Shown: positions 36,400 through 48,600 of the stretch, in pieces | Layout of the letters: the number at the start of each line of letters is the position of its first letter | Numbering within the stretch: position 1 is the stretch's first letter | Source of the DNA: Sclerurus mexicanus | Taxonomy: Eukaryota; Chordata; Aves; Passeriformes; Furnariidae | Direction of reading: 5' to 3' | Assembly: GCA_013396755.1 (NCBI GenBank) | Contig: VWZF01002483.1 | Coordinates: forward strand, 1-64,000 | DNA length: 64,000 bases | Notes under the pieces: model-generated | The model's database searches: none | What the model was told of the DNA's origin: nothing | What the model saw: the letters and a program-made list of their open reading frames with translations, nothing else | Made by a program: the position numbers and the translations under genes

Positions 36400-36660
36400 G
36401 ATGACAGCAGCACCAGCTGCCCACCACTCTCACCCCCGCCCCCTTCCATGCCACCCGCATGCACACGCACACATAGATTGCCATCTTTCACCCGATTAAT
36501 CCTCTCCCAGGACAGATTAGCGCTTATCTGCTCAATATCCATCTGCTTTGTGATTTCAGGAGATTGTAACCAATCCCAAGGCCTTATCAGCGCCTCTCCC
36601 CCCATAGGCAGATGGGAAAAGATGGAAATCATCGTGTTCTATTAGTGATGGCAGTGACAA
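36400..36660. promoter_or_regulatory. Candidate enhancer / conserved non-coding element
   Basis: A repeat-free block with a dense set of factor-like words: the palindrome GATTAATC followed by C at 36494-36502 (containing TAATCC, a bicoid/OTX-type core), the near-palindrome CAGATTAGCGCTTATCTG at 36513-36530 (16 of 18 positions symmetric), CATCTG and CAGATG E-boxes at 36540 and 36609, a CCAAT box near 36570, and TTATCAG GATA-type sites near 36583. The concentration in about 130 bases is higher than in most of the window. Function is inferred only from motifs, and the target gene would be outside the window. Confidence 0.3.
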
Positions 36661-39600
36661 CAGGCTAACACAGCTGCCTCTTTCCCTTGTTTCCTCATTC
36701 AGGCTCCACAGCACAGAAAGATTGCAGTATGGCAACACAGGCAAAGCCACCTTCTCCCTCTGCTTGCTATTCACCTGAATTAATGAGTTTAGAGGGGACA
36801 GCAACTGCTAAATGCTCTTTCCAAAAGAAATGTAATACAGAAGCACTGCTTATTTCTGCCCCAGATCAGACTGGATTAGGGAGACAGGAAGCAGAAAAGG
36901 AAAGCCTTAAACTATTAAGATTTAGGCATTTCAGACATCTGCGGATGTGCATCACAGAAACCAGTAAACAGAACCGCTACAGCAGAATGCTGTTCTCTCA
37001 TCATCCACTCCTGTACAGGAGACAACACAGATCCATCCTCTGGATATCCCTACCCACAGGTTGCTTTCTCCAGCTCTTCAGGGCTGCATCTACCCTTTAA
37101 TTCAAAACAATTACAGGCAAAGTGGAAAAATAAAATGACATCAAGTTGCACAGAGTTTATTTGCAAAGGAAACATATCTTCAACTGTACACCTAAATGGA
37201 GCTACAACCTTTACATTCACACACACGAAAGAAATTGATTTCTGCCTATCCACGTTCCTCATCCTTTTGTGTTCAGTCACTAGGAAGAGTATAGTAATGA
37301 TTTCATTTGCAGAAATCTAAAAGGCGGAAGTGAAGGGAAATACATGTTTTTAAAGAAACACAATCTCATTTAAAAAATCTCACTGCTGTTTAAAACTATC
37401 TTACTCAGCATTTCTTGAAGTAATAGCCCAGCCTTCTAGATACAAAATATAAGACAAATGTGACAGTGAAAGGAAATATTCTCATTTTTTCTCCAAGTTA
37501 GTTTCCCTTCGCTGTTAGAGGGTCCTATGAGTTCTCTTGGTAGTGGGTATTTTTCCCATATTCTCTTTATTCATGGGATCCACACAAGTACCTTAAACTA
37601 GAACTCCATTAAAATGCTTATTTAGGCAAGATGAAACCCATTCCAGAATGAATAAGGTGATTTAAGTATCTAAGTAAAATTCCACAACCTGATTATATTT
37701 TGAATACCGAATACTTGCATCAAATTGCCCAGAATCCACAGACAAAGCTATGACTCTTAACATGCAAATACAACAAGTAAATTCATACTGAATACTGTTT
37801 GGCTGCCCACTGGCAACTCATTAACAGAAGTATCTATAATCCCAGAGCACAGACACGGCAATACTCAAAACCTACATAAATACATTCTTAGTCAGTGAAC
37901 AAAGATCTCACATCCAGTAGGATGTGTAAGCCTGAAGTCATACCTGGCACCTCTTCTTGGAAACAGGACAAGTTTTCTAATTGGAAGGAGAACTGGTGAA
38001 GCAAACCACTTAAGAGACAAAACATATATTTATACAGGAACTATTTGAGCAAATCCCAAAGCATTTTTCAAAAGGCAAGTACTGAAATGTAGTGCCTTTT
38101 ATAGTGAAATGTGATAGCTCTTCACTAAAATGGGGCAACAGTACAAAACTGCTTAAGACAGAGAAAAATGTGATTTCCCAATCTGGAATTCTGCCTAGAA
38201 AACTAGGTCTAAAATCTCTTCTTTCATTAAATGAGTCGGTGGGCTCTTTAATAATTGCAGGTGGGTGAGACCCATCTCCATGTACACAAAAACTCAGTGA
38301 TAAATGTGCTATTTGAAAAAACAAAGCAGCAAAATGAAACAAAAAGAACGTAACAGACACTGTATATAAAGCAGACAGGCACTGTCTGAAGAAGCAAAAG
38401 AGAGCATAAGAATTTATTAGACTGTTTCTAAAAATGTCTTAAATACACACAGAAAAGCATTTTTCCCAAAGGTCACCTGCATTCTGCACCCAAGCAGCAA
38501 AGCCCTCAAAATACAGGAAACACTATGTTTTTAATAATATAGAAAGTCACTGTCTAGCAGGTCAATGATCCATTAACTCTCCTGTGACAGTCCTTTGTTC
38601 CAGTACCTTACGAACTGAGAGAATGGTTGGCTGAAACAGTCTAAGAGTATGACACTGATCTTACACTGTTCTTCTAATAAATATGGACTCTTCTCTACAA
38701 TTGCTAGGGTAATAGAGTGTCTTACAGTCTTTAGTATAATCATGCTCATAATAAACATGAAATAGTGTTTACTTGCTCTTTTATAGATGAGGAACAAGGT
38801 CTTTTAGTCAGCTGAATCTCACTGCTTTTCATGGGTGACAGATATTTAAGTGTCTTTGCAGGTCTGAGATTTTGTGAATAAGAGGAAAAAGGGGGATGGG
38901 GAATAAAATCACAAAACGGATCTGCTGGAGACCAGGGAGTGGACATCCCATCCACTGGCACAGCTCTTACCTACTTCCTACCATCCAGTGCAGCCTGAGT
39001 ATCTCCCTCTCCATAACCATAGATCCAAGAGGCAAAAGGATGACCACTAAGGAAATGAAAAGTAAGTTCAAAGACCTCTCTTCAATCCTGTATTGTGGGC
39101 AGACTTTTTCAGAAGCACAAGTAATGAAAGAAGGAATCCTATGAACTCTCATCTCAGAGTAGCTTTACCTCGCGTGATGTGTACAGAGGGACGAAGATGG
39201 AGGTATGAATTATTTTCCTTGGACATTGTCTATGGGTCCAGAAGAACTTAACCCTAATGGTAACCCTGTGAAAGAATCTAGGTTCCTTGTATGAATAAAG
39301 AAGCTCTGTGCTGGGCTTGTCTGGACTTAGAAAAAACACTTTGGTCTTGCTCTCCAGTGAGTGCTGGCCAGCATCTGTTCCAAAATGAAAAGGTGCAGCT
39401 CCTTCAAACATCAGCCTAAAAAATAAAGTACAGCTCTAATAGGAGCTATGAGTCTTTGTATTCCTGCCTCACATCTTCCCTCTGTCACAGAGAGGGAAAA
39501 CACAGTTTCAGGGTGGGGCACTGCTGCTGTCAGAAGCACAGGTATACATTATGAATGACTGATTTAAAGAGTCACAGCAGAGGACATCCTCTACAACATA

Positions 39601-42600
39601 ATCACTAGGTAACCTTCCTCACTACCAATCAACATTTCCCTTTTCCCACTTCAAAGCTTGTGAAACAACCATATATACTGAATAAACAAACTAATACTCT
39701 AATACTTTTTTAAGAACAGCCTGGAAAAAAACTTTGATTTGACAGAATGCAAGAGAAATTATTAAGCTTTAACTCCTGCCCAGTATTTTTAAGTGATTCT
39801 TAAAAAATTATGGCGTTGAAGATAAGAACTACTCATCTAGATGCCAGTTTTCTAGGCTACAATGCTCAGTGCTAGTCAGCATATCCTGTTGCTTCAAGGA
39901 AATGTCCCAGTCTTTCCCTACTCCAAAATATAGTTTCTCATCTAGCTTTGGCCATGCTCATTTCAGACAGTAGCAAGGCATGATCAAGTTATGTCATGTT
40001 ATGATCAGTTTATGGGTGACAAGTAAATATCCTTACTGCTTTTTCTTACTAGTTTGCTGGTAAACAAGTTTACTGATATTTTTTTGAACCCTACAGTCAA
40101 GCTTTAGTTATGGAGAATTATCAGTATGTCAGCTTTATACAGGCAAAGTGGAACACCTTTAACATTATCTGCACAAGTCTGTGTTTCTTTTTAGTCAGCA
40201 TTAAATTTTCAGAGAAATGGTTGATGGATTTTTTTATCCTACTTTGCAGGAAACAGTTCCACAGTTCTGCCAACAGTCTCACTGAGAGCCACGTTACATG
40301 ACCTAACACAGTCCCTTTCTAACATTGCCTTGCCTTTCTGTTTGATTCATGTGGAAAGACCTGTTCAGTACAGAATCAGATGCTCCAATCTGGTATGAGG
40401 AAGCAGACAGTGTTTTGGATTACACTATGTCTAGAAAATAATGCCGTGGTGAAAGCTATTTCACAACCCTCAGTGAGCTCTTTCCACTTGCTTCTCATGC
40501 TGCATGTTCTCCTTGACCTGCTAATCAATTGCACTCAGGTAATGCTCATGTAGCATAATATGGCTGGCATACTGAAGCTCCTGATGATGACTTTTAGTAT
40601 TTGCACAATTCATCTGGAACAAGAACTTCAAATCCCCTCTGCCACTTCAGACTCAATGGAGAACCTTGTAAAGATAGGGGTTAGCACTATAAGGAAGCAG
40701 AGGTTTGAACTGTGATCATACTTGCCTCCCTTTTCTCCCTTCTACCCATATCTTTATTCACCTAGATTACTATTCCTCAATTATACCTTATTCAAGCCAT
40801 GCAATAACTACTGCCTGTCTATCTGTCAAATACCTGATGTCTGGCAATAGTTACTCTATGGCTTCATCTTAAACCTCTGCCTATTCTGCATATTTTATCT
40901 TCTTTCCTTAGTCCTGTTCTTTCATTACATCTCATATAGCACAGCTTGTTGACAGTACAGCTTGTTACCACACACTTGGTTCTTCACCCTTTTCTGTTCT
41001 CTTTAACAAGCATCTCAAAACCTAACCAGCCTAGTAAAGACTTCTAACTTCAGTAACTACAAACACAGTGGTTGCTTAAGTACACCTGTTGTGTCAGCTC
41101 ATATCTTTAGTCTGTCATCTCCTCACATTCAACCTGCCACCTCTTTACACAGCTAATAACACTACATACAAGCAACATCACTGTTCTCTTACTCTCATTT
41201 ACAATTCACAAACATGCAAGATGTACAGTCTGGTGCATTACAGGATTTGTCAAGTCCTTCTGGTCACAAGAGTGTCCTGATTACAGATGCTACAAACTAG
41301 ACACCTGTCAAAACTCTACAGCAATCAGATGAAGACTTTCTCTTGTTTTTCAAGAAGCAAGGAAGATTTTTTCAGATGACAAGTTTCATATAATTATATT
41401 GTAAGTCAACATATTTTAGGTCTTTTTCCCTATTATATATTATTTGAGCATTATTTGGTGGTTTTGTCTACTGGGATCCCTCCTCTTGCTGATTTCACAC
41501 TGGTATTTGGCACAGAAGTCGAGCTATAGGCATTGGTCCATATCTCCTACTCTCTCCGAGAACGGTTTGTGCTTTTCCATCTGCTTGTCTGACTAGATGG
41601 ATGTCTAGGAATAGTAATGGTTCCGACTCCTTTGCCCACATCCTATATATTCTAAGGTTTTACTGAGGAGAAATGATGCCATTTTTCACTATTTGTTTCA
41701 CCAAGAGTTACGTCAAGGTTAGGGTCAAAAATGGCAAAGCAGCAGCTGGCTAGTCCCTTCAGGAGTTTGGCTGTAATGTTGCCTTCCTCTTCTCAGAAAG
41801 TGCTGAATGTAGATTTTCACTTCGACAGGGGAGGACCTGATAATCCCCTGGTGGGCGATGCCATCTGTCTGTTCAGGAACACATCCTTACATCAGAGACA
41901 CGCAGAATGGTATGATGCACAGTGAGCTCTGAGCTCCACAGTGCCCTCCCCCCTGGGCACCCACCCCACGAGGAGCGGTCACGCCTATAGTCACCACCTT
42001 ATCTTCTGGGAATAAAGCAATCTAAAGGACTCGAGTCTATTCCCATTCACTGAAGTCAATGTGGTGGTAGTGATCTGCACCAACTGAAGTATGGGCTAGA
42101 TAATTTCTAGAGTGATGCAGAATTAGGCCACAAACAGCAAGTCCTTGAGGGTCTTTTGGAAGAACTGCCATTCTAATATAGTTCATGAAACGAGGAGCTG
42201 GAGCTTGGAAGAGAAGCCTGGAAAAGAGGTGAGAGCAAGGAGGTGTAAAGGAGGTTAACACACTGCAATGACAGCTACTAAATCTTACCTTCCCAATGGA
42301 TGTTTTCAAGTGTATGTTTAATTGATATTCTTACATGCCTCTGGCTACAGCACTTACTGCTTTATTCCATTAGGACTCCTGGTTTTACAGCATTACTTTA
42401 TTTGGAAAGATGAAACAGGTAAAATTCAGAAATAATGGAATAAATCATTCCCGCCCTCCTACCTTTCCTCCTGTCTACACGTGACAACATAGTTCTTGTT
42501 TTTCTGTTGCAGTCAGTACATTACATGTCACCCTTAGGACATTCGCAATAACTTCCGGACAGCAGAAATAAACTTTCCTTTGACACGGAGCACAGAGATA

Positions 42601-45600
42601 AAATGTTGCTTAGCTCACCCATAGGGAAAGGAATCAGTAAATATATTGTAACAAAAATGTTCACAAAGGCCCAATCACTGAAACTTCTGAAGTATAAACT
42701 GCAGGCAAGTTTGCACCAGTAAAGGCTTTTCACATAGCTGGCAAAAAAGCTGTTTGACAGGGCCAAAGGAGAGCCAAACCTGCACTACTGGAGTCTCTTT
42801 GCCTTGATGGGGCAAGCTGATGTTTGCTCAAAGTGCTGATGCCATTACCCAGATTGCTATTTTGGTTACTCTGCCCTGCCATGAGAAGGTTTATGAGGGA
42901 GACCAGGTTGGCAGGAGCCCAGTAAGGTTCCATTTTTCAATAGCGACAGGACAGAGAACACAGTCCGACTGTAAGAAATAACAGCATCCAGCAGCCTTCA
43001 CAACTTCTTCATAGTGGAGTCCAAATCAAGGCCTGTTTTGGTTTAGTGATCTCTGATAACATTAATATGAAGAAATGAACAAAGTAACAAAAGCTTCTAA
43101 CTTTTATCACTTCTAATTCAAGGCATATATGAGTGGCTTTTCCAGCCCTTCTAAGATACGCAACCTTAATTCTGCATTCGTTGTTTTCCTATTTTTCCTT
43201 GACTTGAATATTTTAAAAACAATTTCTAACAAACACAACTGGACAGCTACAATGGATGCACCTAAAAAAATCCAAAGCAGTATTTGGGATTTGACTGCAT
43301 GACCTTGAGAGGTACCAGTCACTGAGTCCTCTCTTGATAAGACTCATGTCCACTCTCCCACGGAAGGAAGTTCCAACACCACAGTGCTCCAGTTGTTTCA
43401 ACAAAAAATTATCACGTTTCTGCAAAAGTGGGAGGTTCACAGTTCAATAGTTAGTACACATCTGCTTAGACTTCAAAGCATAGGAAAGGACAGCATTCTT
43501 CCTTCTACCTACTGAATTCCCAGAGGACCGATGTTCTTACCAGTACTACAGGAGGAGACTGAAATATGGTATCCATCAATCAGCAGATAGGGTCGACAGG
43601 ACTGCAAGGTCAAAAAAAAGTACCAATCTTTCTTACTGTTAGAAGCAGGAAATTAAACATGCACACTGTAATACTAGATGTATCCATAAGACTCAATGAC
43701 AAAATTGCTTTATTGAATCTAAAAAAAAAAAGGTTTTGCCTACTGTCTATGACTAGTGCAAGTTCTACATCCTCAATCATTTTTCTTCTTAGGGAGGTTG
43801 TTGGGAGAGGTTTGAGTAGTGGGGCAAGTTCTCATGCTGCCTTAATGCTGACTTACAGAGATTTTAGTGGAAGAATTACAGTGTTGCTGCAACAAAGCTG
43901 CAATCTTAGCAGTCCCAAGGTATCTTTATGATGTGAAAAAAATCAGCATGTACATACAATCCTTTTATCAGCTAGTAACAAATACTACCACTATTTTCTT
44001 ATTTAAATGTTCAGAGCAAAGACATCCGCTACAACGCAATAAAGTATCAGTACAATGTTACTCCTCTCTTGCCCTTCACTCCACTGAAATTACCATATAT
44101 GAAGCAGACATAGTAATAGTACTTGTAATTATACAGCTCTAAATACATATACAGCTGAGGATCAAACTCTGAAAAATGCTTTGCACTATCAAACCTCATC
44201 TAAACATACAGGAGTTCCAAGCAAGTGGGCTTCTGCATCTCACAGGACAGCATTATGAAAAAGCAAAACTTTCATAAACTGCTCCAAAAGGGAGCTGTTT
44301 GTTTGCTTATCTATTCACCTTTTGGATAAATACTGTTGCTCTATGCTTCTATTTTTTAATTTTTTTTTTAGTAAGGAAGAGAAATTTACTACAACACTCC
44401 TTCTTGAAACAGCGGAAAAGACAAATGGAGAAGACTGAAAAGATGCAGTAACTTTTCACACTACTAAGGTCACGGTAATCTTGAATGCTACCCTAAGGAA
44501 AGAACTGGCATCCCTTCTTCAAGAGCTTACACATATCAAAAGGGTCTATGAGCAGTTAACTTTGTGAAACCCTTCAGTCACCCAACACTACAGCACAGTA
44601 CTCGAGCAACACAAGATTTGCACAAGAGAAGGGAACAGAGTGAAGGAAGGGCAACATGACAAACAAATGTACGACCAATCTATTTTCAAGATGTGTTGGG
44701 TAGCAAAGAACTTCACTGATTCCAGCTCTAAGCCAGGAAAGCCCCAGCCCCTGCTGCTATGATCTGTGCTGGGTTGTCTGCCTGTACAAAAACAAAGCCA
44801 GGGTTTGATGCTACAGACTCAGAGAAGCCAAGTGCTACTGTGTAAAATTGCTTTCCAATGCACATGTCCTGCTCAAAGCCAACTCTGCTCCCTGCACCTT
44901 GAGCATCAGGAGGGATTTAATTTCCCTGCAATGGCCCATGAGAAATGAACAATACAATGTGCACAGTGGGCATAATCCTTGACTCTTGTTGACGCCACAC
45001 AGAAATCCATTCTGTCTTCTTCTAATCCTTGCGCACAGCCGAAGCTTGCATGATGAAGCTGAAGGGACAGGAGCTATTTATAGCCTTTAATTTCAGCTTG
45101 CATCAGTGGATTTTCAGGCAAAGGAAACAGAGCTTTTAGCTTGTTTCCCTTTTTAACCTGTTCAGTACTCACAGCTTGGAGAAGTCAAAATGGTTTTATT
45201 TCAGAGTCATTTAATGGTTTCAAGGAAATAAATATCCAAAAAATAGGTCAAAATGCTAACGGTTCGAAGGCACGATTTCCTTCCAGGACAAGAGCAATGC
45301 AGGGTTTCCCAGTGCTGCCCCTACAGCTCTGCAGATGTAGTGTAACAAGGGGACACGCAAAGCAACATACGTCACCACGGCTTCAAGGGCTGTGCAAATA
45401 GAAGGGTATACCTATACCCTACTTGGTCCTCCATTCCCTTTTTCTGGTTTGTTTTCCATTTTTCTCCTCTCAGTCAGTGTTTCTCTCCTGCTCCACTGGC
45501 ACACTTTTTACGGTGGTCACACCATTAGAGCAGATGAGTTTCATGCAGGTACACAAAGCAGGCAGAGAGCTGCCTGTGTGAGATAACAGACCTCCAGAGA

Positions 45601-48600
45601 GACTGGAGCCTCTTAAGCCCCCTAATCCACAAGGCATGCAACACTAGCCTCTTGCAAACAGACCTGACAGAACAACTCGGAACAGCTAAGACCTTTCACG
45701 AAGTTCACACTTCTTGTCTGCATTTTTACAAGCTTATTGCCTATTCAGCGTTCTTCTCATTATTTTTGTTTCCTGTGATTTGACATTCCAAATCTAGGAT
45801 GTGATCTATTTTGCTTTGTCAGGCATGAGTGAATCAGACACAAGGAATCTTTTTTTTTTTCCTTCCCATGTGCAGGGAAATATATTTTTTTTAACATACT
45901 TCTGCTAAAAACCATTGGAGAACAAGAATTTGTCTCGTCTTTGTCTACAGACACCCATCCCCATACAACTGAATAGCCTAATGTGCACTGTAAAGCACAT
46001 TCAAAAAGTAACATTAAAAAGCAAAACCAGATTCTAATAAACATTAATGAGAACATTCTTTATTTGAAACTTGTCAGCAAAAAACTAAAACAAATGCCAG
46101 GCAGAAAATTAAAAATAGTAAGAAATCGAGCTATTAAAAAGCACATGGTTAAACTGATTAACATGTTGCTGATTTAGCCATGTAAGTTAATACTGTTATA
46201 ATTAAGTAGCATATCTATCCCAATGATCACTCTACATAGCCATTGCTGTCTGGCTACTTCCATGCAATTGATCTGGAAGCAGTGCCAGCACAGGGGTGGC
46301 TGATAACTATCTGAGATTGAGGAGCAGGCTTTGACCCGTCTGAAAGCACAATGACATTCAAACGGTCCACGTGTACTATTTACATAGTGGATGAAAATCC
46401 CAAACTAGCTCTGTGCTAATCCACAGGGAAAAAGAAAATTAAAGTCATTAACAGAAATCAAATCATGAGGCAAACCCAAGCAGCAAAAATCCCTTTAGCA
46501 GAAGACCAGCAGCACAACATCAAATATGCAGAAAGCTAAAAAATACCAGAGGTGGAAGATGGGTGTGCAGTGAACTAATTGTATTTCTGCATTTCAGCTA
46601 CAAGACCAGATCCATGCTTTTTCTAAATCCAAACAAAACCTGGAGATCAGCCTTTGGGACCTCACATCCTAGACTGTTATCCTTTTTTTTTTCTCCTTTC
46701 TCCAGCCAAAAGCATGGAAGTTAATTCTAATGCCTGAAAAATACCGATACATCCCTTCTTTTTTCCCTCCTTCTCTCTTTGTACTTCCCCTTTCCTTGAT
46801 ACATACTTAATTTCCTAAGAGCCTCAGTGGGGGATAAACTTCAATTTTAAAAGTAAAGTTACTGTGCCAAATGACTGATGGTATACGTTTCTACAGCTCA
46901 CCAATGTCCACAAAATATTACCAATTTGTATCAAAGTATGTTATCTCTTTTTGTTTTTTCTCCATTTGCTAACTTTGGACTCAAATCTCTCTTACTGAGG
47001 ATTACAAATTCACCCTTAATTCCTGCTCAAATGTTAATATTCACACCGGGTTAAGATTTCTTACATCAGTTTAAGAAAATTGAGCACCCTATGGCCACTG
47101 TCCTTCAAAAAAACCCTGATACCTTACTCCTTTAGGAACTTAGAGATCCCATATGTAGTCAAAACTTTCTCTCAATTAAACTGGTAAAAAGGTAGATTTA
47201 TTCAGAGGGGTTCTGCAGATATGCCACAGGGGCCATGAGCTCAGATTTAACTTCCAGAGAGCAACATGTACAATATACCTTTCCTGACTTGCAACATTTG
47301 AGGAAATACTGATTAGATTAAACCACTGGACTGCAAAGAAGAAAGGATTTTGAAGGCAGATGTATGCATACATATATATAAAAAAATATAAAGCTGTATT
47401 AAAAAAATACTAATATTTATGGTTAAAATACTGTTCTATCTCATTGAACAACATTTCCCCAGCAAATTGCAATGTACCAGCAGCTGTTCTGATGCTAACT
47501 TGGAACAGAGTTTATGTGAAAAGTCTTGCAGCTTCCTCCTTCACCTCACCCAAATGTGGATTGCTCTGATTCCAACATATTCCTCACCACTTGACCCTCA
47601 AGTAGAGCACTGGTTTATACACTGAATAAACAAAACAAGGAGTTCCATGAATCCATCAAAGAAAATTTGTTCTAATATAGAAGAAAACCCAGAGGAACAA
47701 GCCTGTTCAGGGAGGAGGAGAAAGTGAGATCAGTAGACATACACAAATTCCATGACCAGACTTGCAAAAATAAATAAACCCCAATTTTACATGAACATCT
47801 TGTCTGACTTTGTTGGAACTCCTTTCAAAGAGCCAATACAATTTACTTAAAGGATTAGGCTTTAATAAAAAATTTTTTCTCTATTCATCTACCTGTTCCA
47901 TTAATCTAGCCTTTTCTCTCCTGCCAGCTCTGCTAAGAGGACATAATCTCCTAGTTGTGACATCAGTGTCTGTTGCTGCAGGGAATGGTTGGCAATACCA
48001 CTAATACAGGATTATGGTCAGCATGTGGCCATGTGTGCCAAGGCAAGCACACAGATGCGGGGAATGATCTGGTGCTGCATCATAATGCTTACTTCTATTC
48101 AAGCTCTCCACTGGAATAACAGACCGCATAGGGCTGTGGAGCAGCTCTGAGGGGAGACAGTGCCTCCCTGCAGGACCAGCCATCCCAGCAGCACCGATTC
48201 CACCCAGGCAGCTGAAATCCTGCTTGGTTTCTACATTCAGTCTTTTGGAGAAGCAAGACTGCGAAGCTGAGCTAGCTATCCTTGTTGCAAGGCCTCATGA
48301 AGGTCTGTTCCAAGTTTCTGCCTGGCTTCTTTTCATCATTATCCTTATTATCCTATCCAATATCTGCATACCTGAAAATACATGGATTCCATGAAAGTAA
48401 TTCCTTCCTTATTTATTCAGCAGACTCTGTCATAGTGACACATTTACAGAACAAGACATTGAGAGGGAACAGATAAGAGTAGTTTTCTGACTGAGAACGA
48501 GACCTGCTGAGTTCCGTATTCAAAAGTGAACAGTTTAGCCTGGCAGATCTAGCCCGAAAATTTGCATAAGACCAGGGTAAACCTCAGCAACATCCAGAAT

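Noticed and set aside
36687..37100. 137-codon open frame on the plus strand, the longest outside CR1
   Set aside because: No domain, repeat, signal or membrane pattern is visible. A frame of this length is expected occasionally by chance in 64 kb of six frames.
38770..38870. TTTTATAGATGAGGAAC, like the reverse-complemented MIR segment 'ttttacagatgaggaaac'
   Set aside because: The following segments (cacagagaggttaagt and onward) are missing, so the match is isolated.
42030..42110. CACTGAAGTCAATG words, as in several ancient amniote repeats (also near 51610 and 52485)
   Set aside because: Short dyad-like words common in such genomes. No extended match.
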